Shown in pieces: positions 1 through 5,745 of a DNA stretch of 9,158 nucleotides. The notes beneath the pieces were generated by a model. The model was not told the DNA's origin, made no database searches, and was given only the letters and a program-made list of their open reading frames with translations. This DNA is from Prevotellaceae bacterium (GTDB taxonomy: Bacteria; Bacteroidota; Bacteroidia; Bacteroidales; UBA932). Position numbers and translations under genes: made by a program. Each line of letters begins with the position of its first letter. Position 1 is the first letter of the stretch. The stretch is from contig JAITOP010000313.1 in assembly GCA_031289895.1 (NCBI GenBank), forward strand, positions 1 to 9,158, written 5' to 3'.

Positions 1-1
1 G

Positions 2-100
2 GAAACTTACGCTAAAACCCGCAGAATCGCACAGTATGAACGTAAAATATTCGGTAAAATATCCAAAAAATTCAAAAGTGGTTTTGGAGTAAAAATATAG
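2..100 (+). CDS. 3' end of an unidentified gene (partial)
   Basis: An open frame enters from the left edge and ends at TAG 98-100. It gives the last 32 residues of a protein ending in ...KSGFGVKI. The tail is strongly basic, with many Lys and Arg and an aromatic-rich end. I do not recognise the family, and the start lies outside the window. The stop codon is followed without a gap by a heptamer array, the same arrangement as at several other genes here. An alternative is chance open frame, but 32 codons without a stop in AT-rich DNA, with a balanced amino-acid composition, make a real C-terminus more likely. Confidence 0.6.
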   Translation, partial: ETYAKTRRIAQYERKIFGKISKKFKSGFGVKI

Positions 101-187
101 TCGTAAGTCGTAAGTCATAAGTCATAAGTCGTAAGTCGTAAGTCATAAGTCGTAAGTCATAAGTCGTAAGTCATAAGTCATAAGTCG
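101..187. repeat. 12-copy heptamer array TCRTAAG
   Basis: Twelve contiguous 7-bp units run from 101 to 184, each TCGTAAG or TCATAAG, plus a partial unit (tcg). The only variable base is position 3. In order it reads G G A A G G A G A G A A. The array starts at the base after the upstream stop codon. Because 7 is not a multiple of 3, the TAA falls in all three plus frames, so the array cannot be coding. It is a slippage-prone microsatellite of unknown function. Confidence 0.95.
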
Positions 188-242
188 ATTAGTAGTTATA
201 AATTTTGTTGATTTGTTGATTTGATTTGTTGTTGATATTGTT

Positions 243-329
243 CGACCCCATTCGGGGTCGGATTTGCTAGGTGGACATTCGTTTTCTATAAACATTTGAA
301 TCCTAACGGATTCAGTCTGTTTTTTATAG
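243..329. repeat. Compound palindromic intergenic element
   Basis: There are two hairpins. The first is CGACCCC (243-249) pairing with GGGGTCG (254-260) over a 4-nt loop. The second is nested: an outer stem CTATAAA (286-292) with TTTATAG (323-329) encloses TGAATCC (297-303) with GGATTCA (308-314) over loop TAAC. The overall design, a GC-rich hairpin, a short linker and a nested stem with a TAAC-type loop, resembles dispersed palindromes I associate with Bacteroidota intergenic regions. Membership of a repeat family is inferred, because only one such element lies in this window. Confidence 0.6.
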
Positions 330-349
330 GTTGTTTATTTTTATCAATT

Positions 350-419
350 AACTTCTTAACTTCTTAACTTCTCTAACTTCTTGCTTTTTGGCTCTTGTCT
401 CTTGTTTCTTGTTTCTTGC
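350..419. repeat. AACTTCTT octamer array, then YTCTTGT heptamer array
   Basis: Positions 350-382 hold four near-identical units of AACTTCTT; the third and fourth are imperfect. After a short linker, 392-419 holds four 7-bp units: CTCTTGT twice, TTCTTGT, then TTCTTGC. The octamer reappears in reverse complement (AAGAAGTT) after the ROK kinase gene at about 6769-6793, so the same satellite family is used in both orientations in this genome segment. Confidence 0.8.
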
Positions 420-706
420 AAATCTTAAAAAAATATTTGCGTTTTTTGATGAATTTTGGAAATAAATATTAAAAAAAAATGTCTAAAAAAGTAAGGTAAA
501 AAAATGTCTGTAATTGAATAAAGCGTTAAAAAATATCGATTTTACGGTTTTTTTTTAATTCAAACGAAAAAAATAATCAACAAAAAATAAAAAAGATTAT
601 TTTCTGTAATATACTAATTATCAATATTTTAATTTTATTTTTAATTTTCTTTTCATTGATAGACTTAAAAAAAATCAAAAATTTTCAAAAAAAAACCTCT
701 TAAAGT
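420..706. other. Non-coding, A-tract-rich DNA upstream of the HU gene
   Basis: I see no credible gene here. The stretch is very AT-rich, with many runs of A or T (for example near 471-479, 500-504 and 548-556), which could give intrinsic curvature. Two minor structures are visible. A weak AT stem around 524-546 is followed by a T run. A 7-bp inverted repeat, TATCAAT (619-625) and ATTGATA (655-661), is separated by 29 bp. The tract lies upstream of an HU promoter, so a bent upstream promoter region is plausible, but this is inference. Confidence 0.4.
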
Positions 707-737
707 TTTGCTAATAAATATAGAAAAATTACTTTTG
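707..737 (+). promoter_or_regulatory. Bacteroidota-type promoter of the HU gene
   Basis: TTTG at 707-710 (-33 element) is followed after 19 bp by TACTTTTG at 730-737, a perfect match to the TAnnTTTG -7 consensus of the Bacteroidota primary sigma factor. The start of transcription would fall near 744, giving a leader of about 50 nt before the ATG at 793. Confidence 0.75.
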
Positions 738-792
738 CGATATTAATAAAAAGTTTTACCTTATTTATTAACCTTGTTAAATTTATATTATT

Positions 793-1065
793 ATGAACAA
801 AGCAGAACTTATTGATGCAATTGCAGCAAATGCAAAATTGACGAAAGTAGATTCGAAAAAAGCACTTGATGCTTTAATCAAAGCTGTTTCAGCAACTTTG
901 AAAAAAGGCGAAAAAGTAGCCTTAGTAGGATTTGGGTCTTTCTCTGTTAGCAAAAGAAGCGCACGTACGGGAAGAAACCCAAGAACAGGCGCGGCAATTA
1001 AAATCGCAGCTAAAAAAGTTGTTAGATTTAAAGCTGGCAGTGAACTTACGGCAAAAGTAAAATAA
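793..1065 (+). CDS. hup: HU-family DNA-binding protein
   Basis: A nucleoid-associated protein that binds and bends double-stranded DNA as a dimer. The 90-residue length is exactly that of HU. The N-terminal helix-turn-helix dimerisation part (MNKAELIDAIA, residues 1-45) is followed by the signature GFGSF at 46-50 and the beta-arm tip RNPRTG at 61-66, with the intercalating proline at 63. The C-terminus VRFKAGSELTAKV (77-89) is standard. It is monocistronic: its own TAnnTTTG promoter lies upstream and a strong intrinsic terminator lies 20 nt after the stop. There is no Shine-Dalgarno; the bases before the ATG are only A and T, as is usual in this phylum. Which HU paralogue it is cannot be decided from the sequence alone. 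Confidence 0.96.
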   Translation: MNKAELIDAIAANAKLTKVDSKKALDALIKAVSATLKKGEKVALVGFGSFSVSKRSARTGRNPRTGAAIKIAAKKVVRFKAGSELTAKVK

Positions 1066-1084
1066 AAATATTTTACTTTATTGC

Positions 1085-1118
1085 AAAAAGGGAAACTTTT
1101 ACAGTTTCCCTTTTTTTT
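1085..1118 (+). terminator. Intrinsic terminator after HU
   Basis: A 13-bp stem (1085-1097 with 1103-1115) has the core AGGGAAACT/AGTTTCCCT, a 5-nt loop and an eight-T tract at 1111-1118. This is a textbook Rho-independent terminator. It separates HU from the methyltransferase gene that starts only 15 nt later. Confidence 0.9.
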
Positions 1119-1120
1119 AT

Positions 1121-1128
1121 TTACTTTG
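1121..1128 (+). promoter_or_regulatory. Possible -7 element just before the TrmH-like gene
   Basis: TTACTTTG lies immediately after the HU terminator and differs from TAnnTTTG at one base. If used, transcription would begin within a base or two of the ATG at 1133, giving a leaderless or nearly leaderless mRNA. I see no clear -33 TTTG, and that position falls in the terminator hairpin. The assignment is weak. Confidence 0.3.
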
Positions 1129-1132
1129 TAGT

Positions 1133-1786
1133 ATGAATACAGAGTTAAACAGATATTTATCGCAATTTATAAGCAATGACAGAAAAGAATTGTTGCAGCA
1201 AAAATTGTTGCAACGAACACGTTACATTTGCGTTTGCCTCGAAGATATTTTTCATTCGCAAAACGCAAGTGCAGTGCTGCGTACCTGCGAGGCTTTCGGA
1301 ATACAGGATGTGCATATTATTGAAGATAAAAATCAATATCAGATAAATCCGATGGTAGTGAAAGGCTCGGTGAAATGGTTGAATTTATATAAATATAATT
1401 CGCCGCAACCAAGCTGTGATGCCATAAAACACTTGAAAAATAAGGGATACAGAATTGTTGCAACAAGCCCTTACGGGAAAAATACTAATCTCGAAAATTT
1501 TGATATTACAAAAGGAAAAACAGCCATATTTTTAGGTACTGAATATTCGGGAATATCAGACGTAGTAAAGGAAAATGCAGATGAATTTATAACAATACCG
1601 ATGTTCGGATTTGTTGAAAGTTTTAATATTTCGGTATCGGCAGCAATAATTTTGCATAATCTTGTGATGAAATTGCGAAATTCGGAAATCGCTTGGCAAT
1701 TGGGCGAAACCGAGCAAAACACTGTAATGCAGCAATGGTTGCAAGCAACAATTCGCAGCGCCGATAAAATAATCGAACAATATTAA
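1133..1786 (+). CDS. trmH: TrmH/SpoU-family 2'-O-ribose RNA methyltransferase
   Basis: Transfers a methyl group from S-adenosylmethionine to a ribose 2'-OH, most likely guanosine 18 of tRNA. It has 217 residues, close to E. coli TrmH. All three SPOUT trefoil-knot motifs are visible. Motif 1 is NASAVLRTCEAFG (44-56) with N44 and R50. Motif 2 is FLGTEYSG (133-140) with E137. Motif 3 is IPMFGFVESFNISVSAA (155-171) with S163 and N165. The start follows the HU terminator by 15 nt, with no Shine-Dalgarno. The aminotransferase starts 28 nt downstream, so the two are probably co-transcribed. The motif 3 sequence favours TrmH over the rRNA enzyme RlmB, and RlmB's N-terminal substrate-binding domain is absent, but substrate identity stays inferred. 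Confidence 0.88.
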   Translation: MNTELNRYLSQFISNDRKELLQQKLLQRTRYICVCLEDIFHSQNASAVLRTCEAFGIQDVHIIEDKNQYQINPMVVKGSVKWLNLYKYNSPQPSCDAIKHLKNKGYRIVATSPYGKNTNLENFDITKGKTAIFLGTEYSGISDVVKENADEFITIPMFGFVESFNISVSAAIILHNLVMKLRNSEIAWQLGETEQNTVMQQWLQATIRSADKIIEQY

Positions 1787-1814
1787 ACATTAAATATCAA
1801 CAAAAAAATCAGAG

Positions 1815-3017
1815 ATGAATATGAATGAAAACGGATTAAATTTACGAACACTTTTTTTGCAGCACCTTGCGCAAACATCAGATTTTCCAATGTGCGTAGA
1901 AGTTGCCCGCGCCGATGGAATTTATATTTATTCGCCAGCCGGAAAGGCTTATATCGACTTGATTGCAGGCGTTTCGGTGAGCAACGTAGGACATTGTCAT
2001 CCGAAAGTTGTTGAAGCTGTAAAATCGCAAGCCGAAAAATATATGCACGTGATGGTTTACGGCGAATATGTAGAATCGCCGCAAGTGTTGTATGCAAAGC
2101 GTTTGACGGAATTGTTACCATCTAATTTATCGTCGGTATATTTTGTAAATTCGGGCAGCGAAAGTGTAGAAGGCGCGCTGAAACTTGCAAAACGATATAC
2201 CGGTCGCACAGAAATGCTGTCGTTTAAAAATGCTTATCACGGCAGTTCGCACGGGGCTGTAAGCGTTATGGGAAACGAAGAATACCGCAATTCGTTTCGT
2301 CCGCTTTTGCCAGATACGCGGATAATAAATTTTAATGATGAAAACGATTTAAATCAGATAACCGAACGTACTGCATGTGTTATTGTTGAACCAATTCAAG
2401 GCGAGGCGGGCATTGTAGTTCCGACTAATGATTTTCTGAAAAAACTAAGAAAACGTTGTGATGAAAAAAATGTTTTACTGATTTTTGATGAAATACAAAC
2501 AGGATTCGGACGCATAGGAAAATTGTTTGCATTTGAGCAATACAGCGTGATTCCCGATATTTTATGCCTTGCAAAATCAATGGGCGGCGGAATGCCTTTG
2601 GGCGCATTTATATCGTCAAACAAAATAATGTCGGCGTTAAAAACAAATCCTGCACTTGGCTATATCACTACGTTTGGCGGGCATCCTGTTTCGTGCGCGG
2701 CAGCTCTTGCATCGCTAAATATTATTATCGAAGAAAAACTTTTAGAAGAAGTAAACGAAAAATCAAATCTTTTCAAACAACTTTTAACTCATAAAAAAAT
2801 TAAAGAAGTGCGAGGCGAAGGATTATTTTTAGCCGTAGAACTTGGATGTTCGCAGTTGCGCGAAAGCTTTATAAACAAAGGAATAGAACATGGTTTGCTG
2901 TCCGATTGGTTTTTGTTTTGCGATACTGCATTTCGCATTTCGCCGCCGCTTACAATCACAAATAATCAAATAAAAGAAATTGTAAATATTATAAATTCAA
3001 TACTCGATGAAATATAA
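1815..3017 (+). CDS. Class III PLP-dependent aminotransferase (ornithine/acetylornithine-like)
   Basis: A fold-type I transaminase that moves an amino group between an amine or amino acid and a 2-oxo acid. It has 400 residues, the usual length. Visible signatures are the phosphate-binding NSGSES (112-117), YHGSSHG (141-147), EPIQGEAG (192-199), FDEIQTGFGR (224-233) with the cofactor Asp at 225, and LAKSMGGGMPLG (252-263) with the Schiff-base lysine K254. TTFGGHP (285-291) and the substrate-carboxylate region FRISPPL (373-379) follow. It resembles the ArgD/RocD group, but no arginine-pathway genes are nearby, so the substrate is unknown. A second ATG two codons inside (1821) is an alternative start. 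Its last codons overlap the next gene by 11 nt, which suggests translational coupling. Confidence 0.88.
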   Translation: MNMNENGLNLRTLFLQHLAQTSDFPMCVEVARADGIYIYSPAGKAYIDLIAGVSVSNVGHCHPKVVEAVKSQAEKYMHVMVYGEYVESPQVLYAKRLTELLPSNLSSVYFVNSGSESVEGALKLAKRYTGRTEMLSFKNAYHGSSHGAVSVMGNEEYRNSFRPLLPDTRIINFNDENDLNQITERTACVIVEPIQGEAGIVVPTNDFLKKLRKRCDEKNVLLIFDEIQTGFGRIGKLFAFEQYSVIPDILCLAKSMGGGMPLGAFISSNKIMSALKTNPALGYITTFGGHPVSCAAALASLNIIIEEKLLEEVNEKSNLFKQLLTHKKIKEVRGEGLFLAVELGCSQLRESFINKGIEHGLLSDWFLFCDTAFRISPPLTITNNQIKEIVNIINSILDEI

Positions 3018-3798
3018 AATTTTTGTAATAACAGCAACGCTTGCAGCAGTTTTATCAAATAATAAAATATCTGCTCAAACCAATTTGGTAAACGAATTGA
3101 ACATAATACTTGCCGAAGGAAATACCGAACAACGAATAAAATCAGCCGACACTTTTTGCAATAAAATTGCAGAGTTAATAAGCGTTGGCGCAAAAGCGCA
3201 AAAACTTGATATTCCGCAACGCATTTCGCAACTGTTTTCGAAAGATAAAAATGTCGGAATTTACACGTGGAGCATGCCTACCGAGCGCGGAATGTATAAA
3301 TATTACGGAATAATAAAATCGCCTTCCGGAATATTTATTTTGCAGGATGTGAACGAAAACAACGAATACATGATTGACCAAAAATTTGAAAACAACAAAT
3401 GGTACGGCGCAGTTTATTACAATATTATCGAAATGTATATAAACGGCAAAAAAGCATACACCTTGCTGGGTAACGATTTGAAAGGAATTTTATCGAGCAA
3501 AAAAGTCATTGATGTTTTAAGTTTTGATGACGATAAAAAACCTGTTTTCGGCGCTCCGATTTTCGGGAAAAACAACAATTTACGTTTAATATTTGAATAC
3601 AATGCTCGTTCTACAATGTATATGCAATATAATATCGAAAAGAAAATGATAATTTATAATTTTCTTGTTCCTGTAAATCCAAATTTTGAAGGCGATTATC
3701 GCTTTTATGTTCCTGATATTTCGTATGATGGACTGATGTATAAAAATGGAAAATGGACGCTTGTTGAAGAGGCAATAACATTTGAACGCAACGATTAA
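3007..3798 (+). CDS. Exported protein of unknown function
   Basis: A 263-residue protein I do not recognise. The N-terminus is a clear signal peptide: basic MKYK, a hydrophobic stretch to about residue 18, and a likely cleavage after ISA at about residue 23, before QTNLV. The mature part is rich in Asn, Lys and Tyr and reads as mostly beta strand in its second half, with repeated aromatic motifs such as YTWSMP, YYGIIKSP and YRFYVPD. There is no lipobox cysteine and no further membrane segment, so it is probably periplasmic or surface-associated. The ATG overlaps the aminotransferase stop by 11 nt, which supports this start and a shared transcript. The link to a cytoplasmic transaminase may reflect only operon position. 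Confidence 0.8.
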   Translation: MKYKIFVITATLAAVLSNNKISAQTNLVNELNIILAEGNTEQRIKSADTFCNKIAELISVGAKAQKLDIPQRISQLFSKDKNVGIYTWSMPTERGMYKYYGIIKSPSGIFILQDVNENNEYMIDQKFENNKWYGAVYYNIIEMYINGKKAYTLLGNDLKGILSSKKVIDVLSFDDDKKPVFGAPIFGKNNNLRLIFEYNARSTMYMQYNIEKKMIIYNFLVPVNPNFEGDYRFYVPDISYDGLMYKNGKWTLVEEAITFERND

Positions 3799-3816
3799 TA
3801 ATTAAAAAATAAATTT

Positions 3817-4614
3817 ATGGATTTTTTTACAACAGCAAATGGTATCGCAATGCGTGTAAGCGATACGGGAAAAGGGAAAACAATAGTTTTGCTGCACGGA
3901 TATTTGGAAACAATGGATGTTTGGGAAAATATAATCGCCGAATTATCAAAAAATTTCAGAATAATAGCGGTTGATTTACCCGGACACGGCTTGTCGGGTT
4001 TTATCGAAGGCGCTACAACAATGGACTTTATGGCTGACTGCATAAAATCAATTTTAGATAAACAACAAATTTCCGAATGTTTTATTGTCGGACATTCTAT
4101 GGGCGGATATGTTGCGCTGGCATTTGCAAAAAAATATCCGGAAACTACAAAAGCCTTATGCCTGTTGAGTTCTACGCCTAATGCCGACACCGAACAAAAA
4201 AAGAACGACCGCAACAGAGAAATAGAACTGATACGCGCCGGAAAATTGGAACTTATTCTTAAAACCAATATCTCACGCGGATTTGCAGATATTAATGTGA
4301 AAAAATTCGACGAAGAAATTTTTGCAATCGAAGATACAGCAACCGTTGCCGACATAAACGGAATCATAGCTTGCCTGCAAGCAATGAAAACACGCGAAGA
4401 TATGAATGATTTTATCAAAACAATTCAGCAAAAAACGCTTTTTATTTTTGGAAAACTCGATAATTATATAACATTTGATATTGCCGAAAATATAATGCAG
4501 AAATATCCGCAGGCAACATTCGCTATCCTCGAAAATTCAGGACATAACGGATTTATAGAAGAACCCGAAGAAACGATAAAAACACTGAAGACAATGATTA
4601 ATGTGAGAATGTGA
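3817..4614 (+). CDS. Alpha/beta-hydrolase fold protein
   Basis: A 265-residue single-domain hydrolase. Visible motifs in order are the oxyanion-hole LLHG (25-28), DLPGHGLS (53-60), the nucleophile elbow GHSMGG (92-97) with S94, the acid region FGKLDNYI (211-218) with D215, and SGHNGFIEEPEE (241-252) with the catalytic histidine H243. The triad is complete, so the enzyme should be active. The family spans esterases, lactonases, C-C hydrolases and MenH-like lyases, and the substrate cannot be named. No signal peptide is seen. It starts 18 nt after the previous gene. The last residues, MINVRM, and the TGA stop are encoded by the first copies of the 17-bp satellite that follows, so the original end has probably been replaced. 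Confidence 0.88.
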   Translation: MDFFTTANGIAMRVSDTGKGKTIVLLHGYLETMDVWENIIAELSKNFRIIAVDLPGHGLSGFIEGATTMDFMADCIKSILDKQQISECFIVGHSMGGYVALAFAKKYPETTKALCLLSSTPNADTEQKKNDRNREIELIRAGKLELILKTNISRGFADINVKKFDEEIFAIEDTATVADINGIIACLQAMKTREDMNDFIKTIQQKTLFIFGKLDNYITFDIAENIMQKYPQATFAILENSGHNGFIEEPEETIKTLKTMINVRM

Positions 4615-4679
4615 TTAATGTGAGAATGTGATTAATGTGAGAATGTGATTAATGTGAGAATGTGAGAATGTGATTAATA
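4595..4679. repeat. 17-bp satellite overlapping the hydrolase stop codon
   Basis: Four perfect 17-bp units, each TGATTAATG plus TGAGAATG, run from 4595 to 4662. An extra TGAGAATG (4663-4670) and a diverged TGATTAATA (4671-4679) follow. The first unit encodes the last codons of the hydrolase, and the stop codon is the first three bases of unit 2. The same motif recurs after hicB. Confidence 0.95.
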
Positions 4680-4695
4680 CGACCAGCGACTTTAA

Positions 4696-4797
4696 AATTA
4701 AGAATTAAGAATTAAAAATTAAGAATGACTAACGACTAAATACTAACGACTAAATACTAAATACTGATTACTGAATACTAAATACTGAATTACTGAA
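4696..4797. repeat. AATTAAR array merging into KACTRAN heptamer array
   Basis: Four AATTAAG/AATTAAA units (4696-4723) are followed, after three bases, by heptamers from 4727: GACTAAC, GACTAAA, TACTAAC, GACTAAA, TACTAAA, TACTGAT, TACTGAA, TACTAAA, TACTGAA, and a final TTACTGAA with one inserted base. All keep a 7-bp period with TAA or TGA at unit positions 4-6. It occupies most of the spacer between the hydrolase and hicA. Confidence 0.9.
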
Positions 4798-4812
4798 TAT
4801 TTTAATAAAAAA

Positions 4813-4868
4813 TAACTGTTTTTCATTTTTGAAAAATGATTTTTTGCAACTAAAAATAGTTACTTTTG
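4813..4868 (+). promoter_or_regulatory. hicAB promoter with nested palindromic operator candidate
   Basis: TACTTTTG (4861-4868) matches TAnnTTTG and predicts a transcript start near 4875, about 11 nt before the hicA ATG. TTTG at 4843-4846 could be the -33 element, but the 14-bp spacing is short. A perfect palindrome, TCATTTTT-g-AAAAATGA (4823-4839), is flanked by imperfect outer arms, TAACTGTTTTT near 4813-4823 and TAAAAATAGTTA at 4851-4862. The right outer arm touches the -7 element. Known HicB antitoxins with a DNA-binding C-terminus repress their own operon, so this is a good operator candidate by inference. Confidence 0.55.
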
Positions 4869-4885
4869 TATAAATAATTATTTAG

Positions 4886-5155
4886 ATGAGTACAAAAGAA
4901 AAACTAATAGCAAGATTTAAGACACTGCCGAAAGATTTTACATTTGATGAATTAGTAAGACTTTTAACAGCACTTGGTTTTGAGGTGAGCAATAAAGGCA
5001 AAACATCCGGCTCGCGGGTAAGGTTTCAAAATCAAAAATCAAAAGTTATTATAGATATACATAGACCGCATACGTCGGGCGCGGCGATTAAAGAAACAAC
5101 ACTAAAAGAAATAAATGATAATTTAATAACCAATAATTTAATAAAAGATGAATAA
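4886..5155 (+). CDS. hicA: HicA-family mRNA interferase toxin
   Basis: Toxin of a type II toxin-antitoxin pair, expected to cleave mRNA when its HicB partner is lost. It has 89 residues. The N-terminal helix LIARFKTLPKDFTFDELVRLLTALGF (7-32) leads into the double-stranded-RNA-binding-like fold. SNKGKTSGSRVRFQN (35-49) and IIDIHRPHTSGAAIK (55-69) are the characteristic strands. In the short HicA group a catalytic His follows the Gly-Ser. Here the motif is GSR with R44, which I recall as usual for this longer KGKTSGSR subgroup. H59 and H62 are present. The gene overlaps hicB by 8 nt, so the pair is translationally coupled. A TAnnTTTG promoter and palindrome lie just upstream. Confidence 0.9.
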   Translation: MSTKEKLIARFKTLPKDFTFDELVRLLTALGFEVSNKGKTSGSRVRFQNQKSKVIIDIHRPHTSGAAIKETTLKEINDNLITNNLIKDE

Positions 5156-5489
5156 TTTAGAATATAAAGGCTATCAAGGAAGCATAGAATACAGCAAGAC
5201 AGATAAATGTCTTTACGGAAAGGTGCTTGGTATGACAAAAGATTGTATTACATACGAAGGCATTACGGTAGAAGAACTGGAAAACGATTTTAAAGAGGCT
5301 ATCGACAGTTATATAGAAGGTTGCAAAGAGTTAGGAATAAAACCACGCAAGGCTTATAATGGCGTTTTAAATATACGAATACCTTCGGAAATTCACAGTA
5401 AAATTGCAGACATGGCAAACGCAAACGGTATAAGTATTAATGCGTTTATTCGGGAATCTATTGAACAAAGGTTAGTGATTAATGATTAA
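5148..5489 (+). CDS. hicB: HicB-family antitoxin with C-terminal ribbon-helix-helix
   Basis: Antitoxin that neutralises HicA and probably represses the operon. It has 113 residues. The N-terminal HicB domain (about 5-65) shows YKGYQGSIEYSKTDKCLYGK, the strand CITYEGITV, the helix EELENDFKEAIDSYIEGC, and the terminal GIKPRK. The C-terminal ribbon-helix-helix domain (about 72-110) has the DNA-contacting strand GVLNIRIP and the helices EIHSKIADMANANG and SINAFIRESIEQRL. The ATG lies inside the last codons of hicA with an 8-nt overlap. The final codons, including the TAA stop, lie in GATTAAT-type satellite sequence, as at the hydrolase gene, so the C-terminal VIND is probably repeat-derived. Confidence 0.92.
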   Translation: MNNLEYKGYQGSIEYSKTDKCLYGKVLGMTKDCITYEGITVEELENDFKEAIDSYIEGCKELGIKPRKAYNGVLNIRIPSEIHSKIADMANANGISINAFIRESIEQRLVIND

Positions 5490-5620
5490 TAATGTGATTA
5501 ATGTGAGAATGTGAGAATGTGATTAAGGTGAGAATGTGAGTAATGTGAGACTGTGATTAATGTGAGAATGTGAGAATGTGAGAATGAGAGAATGTGCTTA
5601 ATCTGCTTAATCTGCTTAAT
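5476..5620. repeat. Degenerate TGATTAATG/TGAGAATG satellite plus CTTAATCTG units after hicB
   Basis: The array starts inside the last hicB codons with TGATTAATG overlapping another GATTAAT. It continues with irregular mixtures of TGATTAATG and TGAGAATG and variants such as GATTAAGG, GAGTAATG and GAGACTG to about 5595. Three 9-bp CTTAATCTG-like units end it (about 5597-5620). It is the same family as the 17-bp satellite before hicA but more diverged and without strict 17-bp order. Confidence 0.88.
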
Positions 5621-5630
5621 ATAAAAATAC

Positions 5631-5721
5631 GACTAATGACTAACGACTAACGACTAACGACTAACGACTAATGACTAATGACTAATGACTAACGACTAAC
5701 GACTAATGACTAACGACTAAA
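5631..5721. repeat. 13-copy heptamer array GACTAAY before the ROK kinase
   Basis: Thirteen uninterrupted 7-bp units. The last base reads T C C C C T T T C C T C A in order. Only that base varies, and the GACTAA core is invariant. TAA occurs in all three plus frames, and TAG (from GTTAGTC) occurs on the minus strand. The array ends 24 nt before the ATG of the kinase, so it occupies the position where a promoter would be expected. I see no clear TAnnTTTG between it and the gene. Confidence 0.95.
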
Positions 5722-5745
5722 TTTATAATTTAAAAATAAAAAAAA

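Noticed and set aside
101..187. CRISPR array
   Set aside because: Units are 7 bp and contiguous, without spacers; no cas genes. The same applies to 4595-4797 and 5476-5721.
619..661. Inverted repeat TATCAAT/ATTGATA as an HU operator
   Set aside because: Seven bases of AT-only sequence 29 bp apart are expected by chance in this composition, and it lies well upstream of the promoter.
1783..2121. 112-codon minus-strand open frame at the aminotransferase start
   Set aside because: Opposite a gene with clear class III aminotransferase motifs; no supporting signals of its own.
3795..4418. 207-codon minus-strand open frame
   Set aside because: It lies opposite the alpha/beta-hydrolase gene, whose full set of motifs shows that the plus strand is the coding one; the minus product is Ser/Ile-rich without motifs.
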